64,000 nt of DNA, taken from a virus. The stretch covers positions 1-64,000 of IMG/VR virus record IMGVR_UViG_3300042946_000658. The stretch is one strand, 5' to 3'. Positions 18,309 through 28,466 of this stretch are shown piece after piece. Under the pieces are notes generated by a model, which saw nothing but the letters and a program-made list of their open reading frames with translations, searched no databases and was not told where the DNA came from. The stretch's first letter is position 1. Each line of letters begins with the position of its first letter. A program made the translations under genes and the position numbers.

Positions 18309-21300
18309 CTGCCAAATATTTTTCCTTAAATTTATCTAAAGCGCTGGCACCATTTATTAATCCAAAATAAAAATGATTTGGTGCACCAACTAAAAATGTT
18401 CTTGGGTAATTACCAGCGTTTAATGATAATAATCCATTGTTATCTACATTATAGATATAACCACGAGCATATAAATCATTGGTAAGAGCGTTTGAACCTA
18501 AGAAGTATGTTGGACTGACAGGGTTGGTTCTACTAAGTGACTGATACTTGTATTGTTGTATATTTGAACCATCCGTTGCCCAGTTATTATTTTCACCTCC
18601 AAATATAGTATTAGAACCGCCAAATGTAGTTGTCCTCCACTGATAAAATGGAACCGTTTGTGATTTAATACCATAAACATATTGATACGCGTTTGCAGTA
18701 GGATTAGGTCTAAAATTTATTCTACCAGGTGTTATAAAGTCTTTATACTGAAGGTCTTCCGTTGTTGAAGAGAAAAACACCGCCATAACTGATTTAGAGC
18801 CCGGAGCACCTAAAATTTGAATCTCACTTGTTGATGTGTTACCAGTACTTTCATATGCGTCGGGTGAAAATTTAACAACACCAAATTCAGAATTTATTGA
18901 CATAAGTTGCGCCAAATCCCCATCAACTCTTCTTTCTTCTCTTGAGAATAATTGGTTAACAACACCATTAGGATTACCCAATGTTAATAATTTACTTAAG
19001 TATTCAGAATTTGAAATTCTACTAACAACAAAGAGGTTAACTAAGTCTGAAGTGTCCCCATAGCTTGACGGTGTGATTTGATTTATCACGTATCCTCTCA
19101 TACTTGGTTCTAAACTAAGCTCTGCGTAAATAAAATCTTTAGGTCCTAAGTTTATAACTGTTGTTGGGAATAATAAATTTCTAGTATTTAAAGAACCAGT
19201 CTCATTTAGAGGTGTTGGTATCTTACCAATAAATCTATTTATTGTTGCACTATATGGACTACTTCTCATATAGAAGTTAGCACTTGATTTATCATAGTAA
19301 ACAAACTCCTTACAATATAATATTTCATCCAAAGTGTTATCACTATTAAAAATAGGTCTTGTTTGAATTGGTACCGTAAACAGTGTTCCGTTTATCCAGT
19401 TATTTGTAAAAGTTTGAGCTAAAACTCCTCTACATAAAGCGTAAAAGAATCTAAATCTTAGACCCCATTCTTTAAACGCCAATAAATCTTTGCGAATGGC
19501 AGCTCCATTAATTTTTGGTCCGTCAGGCATAATCACATAACACCCTCTTTCAACAACATCAGTTGCGGGGCAGTTAGGGTTTATACTAAATGTTGTTCCT
19601 TGATTCTCATAACAACTTAGACTAACCATATTAGCACAATCAAAACTTTCTAAAACGTTTGTACTTGCTGGTAAATCTTGGATGTCAGGTTCTACAGTTT
19701 CAAATCCCGTTGAGAAGTTTTCAGTTGTAAAATCTTCACTGTCGGTGTTTAAAACATATATCGCAAAACCATTGTTTTGTTGTAATACAGGGACAATAGA
19801 ATCCCAACTTGACCCATCTAAATAATCCGAACTAGGTAGTCTATCAGTTCTCATAACATTATAAAACTTAGATTGAATATTGTTATTAAAACTTGTACCA
19901 GTAAATTTAGGTAATAGTGAAAAAGACAGGTATAATGAACTCGTGTTATTAGGTTTCTCAGATGATATTGTATAGTAGTAATCACCACCCGATAAATCTT
20001 CTGAGTTATCATATCTAGCCCAATTTGGTGTCGAAGAATAACTGTTGTTTACACTATTAGTTGTTAATGATTGGGCTCCGCTAAGTGTTGGTCTGTTAAA
20101 GAATCCGGTTACAAACGAAAAATTACTCGATGCGTTCGGACCATAAAAATAAGTTCCAAAATTAGTAGATTTATCTAAACTACTATAGTATCCAACATTC
20201 TCTGATGTAAAACCTGAAAAGTCATTACCCGCTCTAAAAAATTTAGATGGTATGAAAATCTCAGTTTGATTACTATGATTTTGAACTGAGATTGTTGATG
20301 AACTATTTAACGCTTGAATTGGTACATTTATTCTTGTTTCACCCGTAATAATAATATCATTTTCATTCGGAAACCCAAGTATTTTACCAACCCCATACTT
20401 GTTAGTATATTTCGGTGAATATGGGTCAACACCTCTTTGTAATATCAGAACATATTGATTATCAAAATCACTAAAGACATCTCGTGTCTTTAATGTTTTA
20501 GTTGATAAATCACTACCATCACTGTTACCAGGCCAAGCTAAAAGATTTCTAGCGTTGTATTTTATAATTGTTGATGAGTCTAACATTTCAACAAACCCCC
20601 CATAACTTATTGGTGGTGGACAGTTACCAACAACTGTTATACTACCTTGGTCTATAGTTGGTGGTTGACACGCACAAATATCCATACTAATAGGGTCGTA
20701 TCTTCCAAATCCATCATCAACTGTAGGACCTAACGATACTGTTTGAGGTGTGTTATTACAATCTATGTAGTTTATAGTTGTAGAAGTAGGTGCATTTGTA
20801 TACGGTTCTATTGTTGTTATAGTATATGTTTGACAAGTAGAACAACCTTGAGATGCACTCAAGTTAAACGCCTCACTCATTGTGATTGCAGTGATAACTT
20901 GATAATACTCAATATCCATAGGATATTTGTAATTCGTTTCGGTTGAACCTGTATTCAAATAGTAGGTAACACTACTATTTGTGAATTGACCTGTTGCGTA
21001 ATCAATCTGTATCGGTCCTGCAGATGGAAATAAAGTTTCTCCTGAGATACCAGTAATGTAAGCACCATCAAAAGTTTCTCCTGTGTATAGATAGTTAACG
21101 TCTTTACTGCTTTGTGGATTTACAAAAGTAAGTAATGTACCAGTTTCAAAATTAGTTGATGTTACAATTGTTAAGCTGTTGTCATAGTGATTTACACCCG
21201 TATTTCCGGTGTAGTTAAAACTGACACTCATTTTATTGATATCATCAAAATATTTTTTTCTTGTGTTGAATGTATTAATTCTCGCTCCCATAGGTATACT

Positions 21301-23520
21301 TGTTGAGTAAGCAAAGAATTTTCTTGGTACTAACTTCACATTTAACACCTCATATTTAGAATCAGGTAATCTACTAACTTCAGACTCGGTTGATTTAAAT
21401 TGATAAATTTCATTAACCTTCTCAACTCTAGTACCCATAGCTTGCGAAAAAGTTAATGCAACAACACCTTTGTTTGCTTCAGACAATTCTGTATCATCAC
21501 CCGTTTGATATGGTAATGAACCCTCATTTATTTTTTCAAAATACAATCCATTATTAGAAAATTGACTTAGTAATGAAAAAGGAACTGAACCATTATCATC
21601 TGAAGTATCACCAGGTTTACAATCACACGCAGTACAACCGGGGTATGTTATCATTGGTAATCTTATAGGACCAAATCTTTTTGATTTAAAATTTTGATAG
21701 TTTTGTATCAATCTTATACCTAAAATTAAAAGACCCGCTCCAACAGCCGCGGACAGAATCATTACACCTATCGCAGGAAAAGCCGCTCCTGCTTGAATAA
21801 AGAATGATACTGATAGATAAAAAATTAATCCGATTACAACAGGTGCTAATACCCCTGAAATTGCGTTCCAAAGAGACCCCAAAATATTCCATACTACGAT
21901 TTGTATTGAACCGAATAGTTGGACTATTTGCATCAATATTGCAAATAAGAAATATATTGCATCAAAGTTTTTAAAACCTTCATTTACGGGAAATTTATTA
22001 ACTGTTGACGCACATTCATCGTCATCAATTTCTTTAATACCAATAAATTTTGCACGATTAGTCCCTCTCTTATATTGGTCAATTAAAGATGATACTGTGT
22101 AGACTTTATTAAAATCAAACTCATAAAAAGTATCTTCACAATTTATTGCCGCAGCCAGTTTCTGATTTTGTATACTTGCAGGAACCGCCTTGTTACCTGT
22201 ATATCCCGACCATTCTAACCCAAAATAATATGAGCTTTGTAATTCACTTTCAACTGCGGCTGAAGTGGTATTATATGTCGGGTCTTGGAAAGGATTACTC
22301 CACCCATACTCCCTCACATTTGGAACTAAATAATATGGTCTTCTAACTTTTTCAGTTGCTTGAGGAGATTGTGCCCACTTAACTTTGAATCTATATTTTG
22401 CTTTAGTTGGTATTCCGACTGACGGGTCATTTGAAAAAATTCTGCTTCCGTCTTCAGCGGTTATCACGTAATTTAAATTCATTGGTAACTCAGTAACCCA
22501 AGTACCATCTTGGTCAATTACATTACCTGAATTTGGTAATCTATATTCTTCAAGTACAGGTCTACCTTGGTCATCTTGGAATATAGTTTGTCTCACAGAT
22601 AATATCTGACCGGGTCCTGATGTTAAATTACAAAGATTGCCTAAATTGTCTTTTGGTTTACAAGCGGATTGAATCATTCCTGGAGGTCCATCGTTACCAA
22701 AGAAAGGCGCAGCAACTCTAAACTTATCTATAGTTGAAACCATAGAACCAATAAAAACCGCTGTCGGTTCTATTTCAATATTTGCTTCTTGTCGTAAATC
22801 AAAATCAACTCTATTAACGGCAGCAAGACATTGATTTGGGTCACCCCAAAATGGACTAACGTCAATTACTTTCTGTAATGAAACTATTTGTGGTAATGTA
22901 TCAATATCTGTAGATGAGTTGAATCTATCTCCCCCAACTTGAGCTTCAGTTGCCCTACCCATTCTTATAAGGTCTTGAGGTGTGAGTGAGAACTCTCCGA
23001 TGTCACTCAAATCTAAATCCATCAATATTACTTGGTCTCCTGTAGGAACACCAAAAATCATATAGTCACCACTTTCATTTGTGGTTACAGTATATTTGTA
23101 ATATTTGTCATATAATTGAGCTGCGACAGGGTCTTTTAAAACATCTTCTCTTGTTGGGAATGTTCCTGTTGCGGCGTGTTTTACGTATTGAGGTTCATAA
23201 GGTAATAGATTATACCTATACCCATCAACGTTTTTATCGTTTGGTGTCGCGTATGAATAAATTTCATAAATTTGGTCATTCACAACATCTTCTTGTGTGA
23301 CAGGAATGAAAATTGATACTTTAGCGTTTGCTAATCCTAAACCACCATTGGCAATAACTCTACCCACAATAACTCCGTATTGTGAGCAGTCTCGACTATA
23401 AACGTCATTTTGTGAAATCTGTAATGATAAGATTTCTAAAAAATCAAAATCTTGTTCTAATTCTAAGGTGATATGTTTATCGACCCCAACTTCTGTTTTT
23501 ATCCTATATGACTTTCCCAT
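18301..23520 (-). CDS. Giant virion protein with internal hydrophobic block
   Basis: 1739 residues. Near the N-terminus, GVIVGRVIANGGLGLANAKVSIF with the later SGDYMIFGVPTG resembles a carboxypeptidase-regulatory-like/CNA-B beta-sandwich. Residues ~517-607 are strikingly hydrophobic, enough for three to four membrane helices (segments such as LFAILMQIVQLFGSIQIVVW and VVIGLIFYLSVSFFIQAGAA). A Cys motif (GCTACDCKPGD) follows, with more cysteines later. The C-terminal half is Ser/Asn/Tyr-rich and fibre-like. Position next to the gp6-like wedge gene suggests a baseplate or fibre-network component. A membrane-interacting or pore-like role for the hydrophobic block is inference. A TATTTAT motif lies 13 bases upstream of the ATG. 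Confidence 0.65.
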   Translation of the reverse strand: MGKSYRIKTEVGVDKHITLELEQDFDFLEILSLQISQNDVYSRDCSQYGVIVGRVIANGGLGLANAKVSIFIPVTQEDVVNDQIYEIYSYATPNDKNVDGYRYNLLPYEPQYVKHAATGTFPTREDVLKDPVAAQLYDKYYKYTVTTNESGDYMIFGVPTGDQVILMDLDLSDIGEFSLTPQDLIRMGRATEAQVGGDRFNSSTDIDTLPQIVSLQKVIDVSPFWGDPNQCLAAVNRVDFDLRQEANIEIEPTAVFIGSMVSTIDKFRVAAPFFGNDGPPGMIQSACKPKDNLGNLCNLTSGPGQILSVRQTIFQDDQGRPVLEEYRLPNSGNVIDQDGTWVTELPMNLNYVITAEDGSRIFSNDPSVGIPTKAKYRFKVKWAQSPQATEKVRRPYYLVPNVREYGWSNPFQDPTYNTTSAAVESELQSSYYFGLEWSGYTGNKAVPASIQNQKLAAAINCEDTFYEFDFNKVYTVSSLIDQYKRGTNRAKFIGIKEIDDDECASTVNKFPVNEGFKNFDAIYFLFAILMQIVQLFGSIQIVVWNILGSLWNAISGVLAPVVIGLIFYLSVSFFIQAGAAFPAIGVMILSAAVGAGLLILGIRLIQNYQNFKSKRFGPIRLPMITYPGCTACDCKPGDTSDDNGSVPFSLLSQFSNNGLYFEKINEGSLPYQTGDDTELSEANKGVVALTFSQAMGTRVEKVNEIYQFKSTESEVSRLPDSKYEVLNVKLVPRKFFAYSTSIPMGARINTFNTRKKYFDDINKMSVSFNYTGNTGVNHYDNSLTIVTSTNFETGTLLTFVNPQSSKDVNYLYTGETFDGAYITGISGETLFPSAGPIQIDYATGQFTNSSVTYYLNTGSTETNYKYPMDIEYYQVITAITMSEAFNLSASQGCSTCQTYTITTIEPYTNAPTSTTINYIDCNNTPQTVSLGPTVDDGFGRYDPISMDICACQPPTIDQGSITVVGNCPPPISYGGFVEMLDSSTIIKYNARNLLAWPGNSDGSDLSTKTLKTRDVFSDFDNQYVLILQRGVDPYSPKYTNKYGVGKILGFPNENDIIITGETRINVPIQALNSSSTISVQNHSNQTEIFIPSKFFRAGNDFSGFTSENVGYYSSLDKSTNFGTYFYGPNASSNFSFVTGFFNRPTLSGAQSLTTNSVNNSYSSTPNWARYDNSEDLSGGDYYYTISSEKPNNTSSLYLSFSLLPKFTGTSFNNNIQSKFYNVMRTDRLPSSDYLDGSSWDSIVPVLQQNNGFAIYVLNTDSEDFTTENFSTGFETVEPDIQDLPASTNVLESFDCANMVSLSCYENQGTTFSINPNCPATDVVERGCYVIMPDGPKINGAAIRKDLLAFKEWGLRFRFFYALCRGVLAQTFTNNWINGTLFTVPIQTRPIFNSDNTLDEILYCKEFVYYDKSSANFYMRSSPYSATINRFIGKIPTPLNETGSLNTRNLLFPTTVINLGPKDFIYAELSLEPSMRGYVINQITPSSYGDTSDLVNLFVVSRISNSEYLSKLLTLGNPNGVVNQLFSREERRVDGDLAQLMSINSEFGVVKFSPDAYESTGNTSTSEIQILGAPGSKSVMAVFFSSTTEDLQYKDFITPGRINFRPNPTANAYQYVYGIKSQTVPFYQWRTTTFGGSNTIFGGENNNWATDGSNIQQYKYQSLSRTNPVSPTYFLGSNALTNDLYARGYIYNVDNNGLLSLNAGNYPRTFLVGAPNHFYFGLINGASALDKFKEKYLADE

Positions 23521-23533
23521 TCAGGTTTTATTG

Positions 23534-23540
23534 ATAAATA
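23534..23540 (-). promoter_or_regulatory. TATTTAT motif upstream of 1739-aa gene
   Basis: The sense-strand motif CTATTTATCAATA ends 13 bases before ATG 23520, within the 93-base gap after the gp6-like gene. Promoter role inferred. Confidence 0.45.
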
Positions 23541-23613
23541 GTTATTTTGGAATTTTGAAAAGGAATTCCACACGTATTTAAAAAATAACCTAAACGTAAA
23601 TTAAATAAACAAG

Positions 23614-25452
23614 TTAAGAGAAGGAAACATTTTGGAAATTCTTAACACGAACCTTAATATCTTTTTGTGGGTATCTAATTTGATACACTTGGTTAGGTTC
23701 TGCAAATATGGTATCATCTACAGGTCTGATAATTTTTAACTCAGGGTCAGCATATGCCATCGAAGTTTGTGATGATGAATACTGTGCACCAACTTTGTTT
23801 TCAACTATTATTTCAGTTACCGTAATAACACCATTTTGGTTTTGAATAATACTTTTTAATTCTGATAGATATACATTCTGACCAAGTTGTCTTACTTGAG
23901 GGTTAAAGTAATCTCCAATTTTATTAACAACATCGGTAACAATTTGACCTGAGTTTTGAGACGCGTCTAATACAACAAAAACCTCCACAGCCAAATCTAT
24001 AACTTCGGCAGAACCAACAACTACATAATCATTCATCATTCGATAGTTTGATAAATAAGTTGCAACATTTTGTCGTAAAGTATTTGATACGAGTGGTGTT
24101 AATTTTCCTGAAGTATCATAAGACAATAAGTTAATTTGTATTTTGTTATTGTTTTCAGTGATTGATACTTTTGCCGGTGCACCAAACTGACTTGGCATTG
24201 TTCTTAAAATTGCTTCGTAGTCATTTACAGTAACCGCTCTTTTTTGTGCTGCAAAGTTATATGTAACATAGTTTCTAACTTCTTCAACATTTGGCGCATT
24301 AGCACCTCCAATAGCCGCTATCGGGTTGGTACATCTTAATGAATTAATCACACTACTGTTGGTTTGTTGTGAAGGACCATTAACAAAGAATGATACCGTT
24401 CCAACTTGGTTAATAACATTAACCCCCAAGTTAGTTGCAAGTCCACCACCAACTCTATACTGAACAAATAAGGTCGTATTAGGAACTAATGTTGAACCTA
24501 ATGAAAAGTTATTTGATAAAGTTTGTAGGTTAACTGGGACACCTAAATTGGTAAAGGCATTTAATTGGTCTTGTGCTGAGGTTGTTCCACCACCAAAGGT
24601 CATCTTACAGAAACCTTCAGGTGTAAATTCAGAAATGAATTTGTTATTAGTTTGTAGATACCTACCTACTTTAATACCCGGGTCGTCTGAAACTTTAGTT
24701 GGGTCTTCGATGAAGATTCTATCTTCAGCCAAAGCATCCACCTCATACCATCTATTCGCTAAACCTAAAAATTCCGCAGCTGTTGGTGTGTTTGTATAGT
24801 TTGTACCATTTTTCAATAATACACTTGTAATACCTAAAACATTCTTATCAGGTAAGAATAATTCATAGAACGGTTTTACATCGGCAGGTCCAATAACTTT
24901 TTTGAAAACTTTTGTTAATCCATTAACAACTTGTTCTCTTTTAGTAATCGTATAGTTAATCAAGTTTCCATTAGCGTCAAAGTTTGGAATCTTGAGTCTA
25001 TTAGGAAATCCTTGTGAGTTGTATGGTGAAGCGAAATCAATCTCGTATTGGTTTTCAAAAACAATACCCGCACCAAAAACTTGGGACCCTCTGTTTAGAA
25101 TACCCAAATATCTTTCATCTTCTTTGTCACCATATGCTGGTACAGTAATTGAGAAATCAACAACTGACACTGAAGGTCTTTGACCTGGAACTTTTAAACC
25201 ATATGTTCTGGCAATGTTATAAATTGATGAACGTTGTTGTGCATATTGTAATACAGTTTCTTGTATGCTTCTATCAATATGGTAATGTAGGTTATCGGCA
25301 ACCGCAGCATTCAAATCTAAGAATACTGAAAATACTGACGCGTCGTTGAAATCCTGTATTAATTCAGGATAATATGTTCTAACATAATTTTGTAACTCCA
25401 GTCTTATACTTTCGTAATCCCTTGAAGTGTATGAGATTTTATTATTTGCCAT
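23614..25452 (-). CDS. Baseplate wedge protein, gp6/baseplate J-like
   Basis: 612 residues. The N-terminus (ISYTSRDYESIRLELQNYV, then DFNDASVFSVFLDLNAAVADNLHYHID) is the typical opening of the T4 gp6/baseplate J family, which forms the wedge core linking inner and outer baseplate. Mid-protein sequence EVRNYVTYNFAAQKRAVTVNDYEAILR and a C-terminal beta domain also fit the family. Length is close to T4 gp6 (about 660). It follows the gp25-like gene by six bases, the usual wedge pairing in contractile tails. Confidence 0.88.
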   Translation of the reverse strand: MANNKISYTSRDYESIRLELQNYVRTYYPELIQDFNDASVFSVFLDLNAAVADNLHYHIDRSIQETVLQYAQQRSSIYNIARTYGLKVPGQRPSVSVVDFSITVPAYGDKEDERYLGILNRGSQVFGAGIVFENQYEIDFASPYNSQGFPNRLKIPNFDANGNLINYTITKREQVVNGLTKVFKKVIGPADVKPFYELFLPDKNVLGITSVLLKNGTNYTNTPTAAEFLGLANRWYEVDALAEDRIFIEDPTKVSDDPGIKVGRYLQTNNKFISEFTPEGFCKMTFGGGTTSAQDQLNAFTNLGVPVNLQTLSNNFSLGSTLVPNTTLFVQYRVGGGLATNLGVNVINQVGTVSFFVNGPSQQTNSSVINSLRCTNPIAAIGGANAPNVEEVRNYVTYNFAAQKRAVTVNDYEAILRTMPSQFGAPAKVSITENNNKIQINLLSYDTSGKLTPLVSNTLRQNVATYLSNYRMMNDYVVVGSAEVIDLAVEVFVVLDASQNSGQIVTDVVNKIGDYFNPQVRQLGQNVYLSELKSIIQNQNGVITVTEIIVENKVGAQYSSSQTSMAYADPELKIIRPVDDTIFAEPNQVYQIRYPQKDIKVRVKNFQNVSFS

Positions 25453-25458
25453 CTATTC

Positions 25459-25929
25459 TTAAATATTGATAATCACAAAATCACTTTGTGCAAATGCCGT
25501 ATTATCTACTGCATAATCTATTTTAACTTTTGCGGTATATTCTGATGTTCCTTTACCAGGTACTTTATAAACGTATTCGTTAGATTGCATTGGTAAATTT
25601 TCTCCTCGGGCATATTCAACTTCAACTGTAGGGTCCGCAGGTTCAATTGAAATATTGTTTATAATTAGGTTCGGCATAAATTGACTAACCGCATCCCTTA
25701 TGTCTGCCTCAATAGCATCAAAGGTTAAACCATCAAAAGGTTCAAAAATAAACTCATATATTCTAGTCCCAAAAGTTGGTAAGTAATACCTTGAACCCTT
25801 TCTTGTTAGAATCAAATGCAATAAATCTGAACGTATCTGATTATACTGCGTCTCTGTCAACAAAAGGTAATCACCCTGAGTTGAGTTTTCAAAAGGGAAA
25901 TTCAATCCATATGTTAAACCTTCAGCCAT
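25459..25929 (-). CDS. gp25-like baseplate wedge protein
   Basis: 156 residues. The core (LLHLILTRKGSRYYLPTFGTRIYEFIFEPFDG, then EADIRDAVSQFMPNLIINNISIEP) matches the GPW/gp25 family, which seeds sheath assembly on the baseplate and forms the wedge core with gp6. Length is near T4 gp25 (132). It sits immediately upstream of the gp6-like gene. A TATTTAT motif lies 31 bases before the ATG, and the nrdA terminator lies just beyond it, so this gene opens the baseplate unit. Confidence 0.88.
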   Translation of the reverse strand: MAEGLTYGLNFPFENSTQGDYLLLTETQYNQIRSDLLHLILTRKGSRYYLPTFGTRIYEFIFEPFDGLTFDAIEADIRDAVSQFMPNLIINNISIEPADPTVEVEYARGENLPMQSNEYVYKVPGKGTSEYTAKVKIDYAVDNTAFAQSDFVIINI

Positions 25930-25960
25930 TCTATACTAATATAAATTGTAATTATTTCTT

Positions 25961-25967
25961 ATAAATA
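25961..25967 (-). promoter_or_regulatory. TATTTAT motif upstream of gp25-like gene
   Basis: The sense-strand motif GTATTTATAAGAA lies between the nrdA terminator and ATG 25929, where a new transcription start is needed. This makes it one of the best placed copies. Confidence 0.5.
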
Positions 25968-25981
25968 CCTATAAAATAAAA

Positions 25982-26003
25982 AATCCCGACATAGTGTCGG
26001 GAT
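25982..26003 (-). terminator. Intrinsic terminator after nrdA
   Basis: The perfect 10-base stem AATCCCGACA / TGTCGGGATT with a 2-base (TA-type) loop is followed on the minus strand by TTTTATTTTAT. It lies 11 bases after the nrdA stop and closes the replication/nucleotide operon. Confidence 0.9.
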
Positions 26004-26014
26004 TAGTGTCTCGA

Positions 26015-28450
26015 TTAAGATGAACAACCAAAACATTCAAATTCACTATTCTCAGGTTTTGGTGGTAGATTCATATTCGAATAATCTACTTTTGGTGTTT
26101 CGGGTGTCGCAACCTTTGGTTTTTGAATTTTAGAAATGTCAACCGCCAAATGTTTAGCCCCCGTAGAAATCGCCTTTGTTCTTACATAGTAACACAAAGT
26201 TTTCAAACCTTTCCTCCAAGAGTGGAAATGTGATGATGTGATTTTTGATAGAGTTGGGTTACCCATATAAATGTTCATTGATTGTGATTGGTCAATAAAC
26301 GGACCTCTATCAGCCGCCATATCAATCAACTCTCTTTGTGAAATTTCCCAAATGGTTTTATATTTTGGAATGAGGTGTTCGATTCTCTTAACCTTTTTGT
26401 TATAACTTTTCTCCTCAGGGTCCAAGTAATTGTTAAAGTTAATGTTTTGAATAGAACCTTCGTTCAAGATAATTTCATTCTTCAACTCTTCACACCAAAT
26501 ACCAATTTTTTCAAAATCACTAATAAGATACTTGTTTACAATCATAATCTCACCGCCAACAACTCTTCTATTAAAGATTGCCGAGTGAGCTGGTTCTGTC
26601 ATTTCATATGAACCTGTAATCTTAGCCGAAGATGCTACAGGCATCTGAGCAGTAAACAATGAATTACAAACACCCCATTTTGCAACATCATCCTTTAATC
26701 CGTTCCAATCCCAAAATCCTGAAAGTTCTTCTTCTTTAAGACCCCACATATCAAACTGAAATACTCCTTGTGACATTGGTGAACCTTCAAAAAACTTATA
26801 TGGCTGGTACTGACCTGTTCTACACAATTCATTACTTTCACTAATAGCAGCGTAATAGATTGTTTCAAAAATATCTTTATTTAATTGACGTGCTTCCTCT
26901 GACGTGAAAATATAATCTAACAAGTAGAATACGTCTGCCAAACCTTGAGTTCCAATTGCAATTGCTCTCTGTTCCATTCCACCTTTTCTACCTTGTTCAG
27001 TTGAATAGTTATTAATGTCAACAACTTTGTTTAGAGCTCTAACAACTTTTCTTGTTTCATCGTGAAGAAGTCTCAAATCAAACTTACCATCTTTAATGAA
27101 ATTCTTAAGAACCATAGAAGACAAGGTACAAATTGCCGTTGTGTCCTCATCAGTGTATTGGTAAATCTCATTACACAAATTAGATTGTTTTACAACACCA
27201 ATGTTTTGGTGATTTGTTTTGTTGTTTGCATTGTCTTTAGAAGACAAATATGGAACACCCGTCTCAATTTGTGACTCAACAATTTTAGACCAAATTGTTT
27301 GTGCCGATACTTTCTTACCCAAACCTAAAGCAACTGCTTTGTTGTAGTTGTCTTCATATTCTTGACCATAACATTCTTGTAATGGTTTGACACCCGCCTT
27401 TAGAATATCATTAGGACAGAACAAATACCAGTCACCATTTGTTTCAACCGCTCTCATAAAATTATCAGGAATCCAAAGAGCGGTAAATAAATCACGAGCT
27501 CTTAATTCTTCAGCACCTGTGTTCTTCTTGATTTCTAACAAATCAATAATGTCTTTGTGCCAAGGTTCAATATAAATTGCCGCGCTACCAGGTCTACGAC
27601 CTTGTTGATTAAAATATCGTAATGATTCGTTAACAATCTTAAGATACTTTAATAGACCGCCTGCATATCCACCTGAAGAACTGATACGACTTTCTTTACT
27701 TCTAATGTTTGACATACACAAACCAATACCAGCAGCGTCTGAAGAGTATGTTGAGATGTCGTTTAACGTTCCTAACAAACCATCTCGTGAGTCGCTATTA
27801 TTATAATGTAACACACAAGAAGCCAACTGAGGTGTTTTAGTTCCTGAGTTAATCATAATTGGTGTTGCTGGTGAGATTAACTGATTTGAAAGTGAGTTGT
27901 AGTATTCAACCGCTTCTTCAAATGTTCTTGTAACCCACAATGCAACTCTCATATACATATGTTGTGGTCTTTCTACAACTTTACCTTCAGGTGTTTTCAA
28001 TAGATACATTTCTTGGAGAGACCTCCAAGCAAAATAATCAAAATTGTAATCATTCTCGTGTTTAATAACATCATCAATGTTCTTATCACCATACTTGTCA
28101 ATAATCTTGATTAACGCATCATTAACCACACCACTGTTATTTAACATTCTCATAGTTTCTGAAAAACTATCAGAAGTCTCTTTGTGGTATGAAGAGATTG
28201 CAACTGAAGATGCAAGTCTTGAGTAATCGTGGTGACTACCTGTGTATGAGGCAGCAATCTCATAAACCAACTTATCAAGCTCTTTAGTTGTAATATTGCC
28301 TTCAGTTGGTACTGAAGTTATAACTTTAATGAAAATTTCATCAGAGTTTACATTGAGACCTTTAGCAGAACGTTTAATTCTTAGATATATCTTCTGAGGA
28401 TTAAACGAAGCATCGTCTCCATTTCTTTTTTGGATTTTTAGTGACATCAT
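26015..28450 (-). CDS. nrdA: Ribonucleoside-diphosphate reductase, large subunit
   Basis: 811 residues. An N-terminal ATP-cone (MSLKIQKRNGDDASFNPQKI) is followed by the class I catalytic barrel. Visible catalytic features are the cysteine in PQLASCVLHY, the NLCNEI motif with the thiyl-radical Cys, the partner Cys in ICTLSS, the radical-transfer tyrosine pair in LCYYVRT, and a C-terminal redox pair ECFGCSS. All residues needed for an active enzyme are present. It reduces ribonucleoside diphosphates to dNDPs for phage DNA synthesis and partners with NrdB encoded 16 bases upstream. Two consecutive ATGs leave the start uncertain by one codon. A strong terminator follows. Confidence 0.96.
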   Translation of the reverse strand: MMSLKIQKRNGDDASFNPQKIYLRIKRSAKGLNVNSDEIFIKVITSVPTEGNITTKELDKLVYEIAASYTGSHHDYSRLASSVAISSYHKETSDSFSETMRMLNNSGVVNDALIKIIDKYGDKNIDDVIKHENDYNFDYFAWRSLQEMYLLKTPEGKVVERPQHMYMRVALWVTRTFEEAVEYYNSLSNQLISPATPIMINSGTKTPQLASCVLHYNNSDSRDGLLGTLNDISTYSSDAAGIGLCMSNIRSKESRISSSGGYAGGLLKYLKIVNESLRYFNQQGRRPGSAAIYIEPWHKDIIDLLEIKKNTGAEELRARDLFTALWIPDNFMRAVETNGDWYLFCPNDILKAGVKPLQECYGQEYEDNYNKAVALGLGKKVSAQTIWSKIVESQIETGVPYLSSKDNANNKTNHQNIGVVKQSNLCNEIYQYTDEDTTAICTLSSMVLKNFIKDGKFDLRLLHDETRKVVRALNKVVDINNYSTEQGRKGGMEQRAIAIGTQGLADVFYLLDYIFTSEEARQLNKDIFETIYYAAISESNELCRTGQYQPYKFFEGSPMSQGVFQFDMWGLKEEELSGFWDWNGLKDDVAKWGVCNSLFTAQMPVASSAKITGSYEMTEPAHSAIFNRRVVGGEIMIVNKYLISDFEKIGIWCEELKNEIILNEGSIQNINFNNYLDPEEKSYNKKVKRIEHLIPKYKTIWEISQRELIDMAADRGPFIDQSQSMNIYMGNPTLSKITSSHFHSWRKGLKTLCYYVRTKAISTGAKHLAVDISKIQKPKVATPETPKVDYSNMNLPPKPENSEFECFGCSS

Positions 28451-28466
28451 AATTCTACAAATTTAA

